A stretch of DNA of 64,000 bases, from assembly GCF_018919215.1 (NCBI RefSeq), contig NZ_JAHLQK010000005.1, positions 124,001 through 188,000 of the forward strand. Reading direction: 5' to 3'. This DNA comes from Alkaliphilus flagellatus. Its GTDB lineage: Bacteria > Bacillota > Clostridia > Peptostreptococcales > Natronincolaceae. Of the stretch, positions 63,787 to 64,000 are shown in pieces. A program made the position numbers and the translations under genes. Below the pieces are notes generated by a model that saw only the letters and a program-made list of their open reading frames with translations, had not been told where the DNA came from and made no database searches. Every line of letters starts with the position of its first letter. Position 1 is the stretch's first letter.

Positions 63787-64000
63787 AAATTTATTAACCT
63801 TGGCTGCGAAATCTGGAAATATTGTATCTGGTGATGAAACTTGCATTAATTACTTAAAAAAGAATGCTATTCATTTAATAATACTAGCTGAAGATGCTTC
63901 AGAAAATACTAAAAAAAAATTTAAAGACAAAGCAGCCTATCGGGATATCCCAATTCGTTTTTGGCAACAAAAAGAAGAATTGGGTAATACTATCGGAAAA
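63770..64000 (+). CDS. YlxQ-type L7Ae-family protein, 3' truncated by window
   Basis: The first 77 residues of a small L7Ae/L30e-fold RNA-binding protein that sits between ylxR and infB in Firmicutes. Visible features: LLTLAAKSGNIVSGDETCI (K-turn binder helix), HLIILAEDASENTKKKF and a C-terminal start IPIRFWQQKEELG. The ATG at 63770 lies nine bases after AAAGGAGC and inside ylxR. The frame is open to the last base. Confidence 0.92.
   Translation, partial: MNIKIKNLLTLAAKSGNIVSGDETCINYLKKNAIHLIILAEDASENTKKKFKDKAAYRDIPIRFWQQKEELGNTIGK

Overview
The window is a 64 kb stretch of an AT-rich (roughly one third G+C by eye) low-GC Gram-positive chromosome. Gene content and order point to a motile member of class Clostridia. 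The Firmicutes core order smc-ftsY-ylxM-ffh-rpsP ... topA-codY-fla/che-rpsB-tsf-pyrH-frr ... polC-rimP-nusA-ylxR is kept, Shine-Dalgarno sites are strong, TTG and GTG starts are frequent, and the enzymes are PolC, CodY, FliY, CheC/CheD and a SigD-type sigma factor. Many features would suit an Alkaliphilus-like lineage, but the genus cannot be fixed from this sequence. Every supported gene is on the + strand. I see no tRNA, rRNA, insertion sequence, phage gene or CRISPR array.

Layout: (1) 1-9.4 kb, protein targeting and ribosome/RNA maturation: smc (5' truncated), ftsY, ylxM, ffh, rpsP, khpA, rimM, trmD, rplS, rbgA, rnhB, yraN. (2) 9.5-15.6 kb, DNA processing and nutritional regulation: comM-like, dprA, topA, codY. 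The trmFO-xerC-hslVU genes that lie between topA and codY in Bacillus are absent here. (3) 16.0-48.4 kb, one very large flagellar/chemotaxis cluster: basal body and rod (flgB, flgC, fliE, fliF), switch and export (fliG-fliJ), a MotE/YlxF-like protein, hook (fliK, flgD, a TIGR02530-like protein, flgE, flbD), stator (motA, motB), fliL, switch (fliM, fliY), cheY, export gate (fliO-P-Q-R, flhB, flhA), placement (flhF, flhG), a PilZ protein, cheB, cheA, cheW, cheC, cheD, sigD, a FapA-like protein and a small membrane protein at the SwrB position. No flagellin, cheR or receptor gene is present. (4) 48.6-57.5 kb: rpsB, tsf, pyrH, frr, a tiny PASTA-like protein, then isoprenoid/lipid genes uppS, cdsA, dxr, rseP, ispG and a lone GT2 glycosyltransferase. 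(5) 57.5-64 kb: polC, rimP, nusA, ylxR and the start of a YlxQ-type L7Ae gene that runs off the end.

The genes work as a growth-and-motility module. Translation, SRP targeting, lipid carrier synthesis and replication surround a flagellar operon. That operon begins just downstream of codY, the GTP/branched-chain amino acid sensor, and ends near its own late sigma factor.

No wholly new system stands out. The best leads are: the perfect inverted repeat on the presumed start of the ylxM-ffh transcript; a series of inverted repeats without U-tracts (9-15 bp where perfect) in the longest gaps of the flagellar operon; an exact SigD -10 element inside that operon; a structured rpsB leader; the PASTA-like micro-gene between frr and uppS; the triplicated repeat in the MotE/YlxF-like protein; and the orphan glycosyltransferase between ispG and polC.
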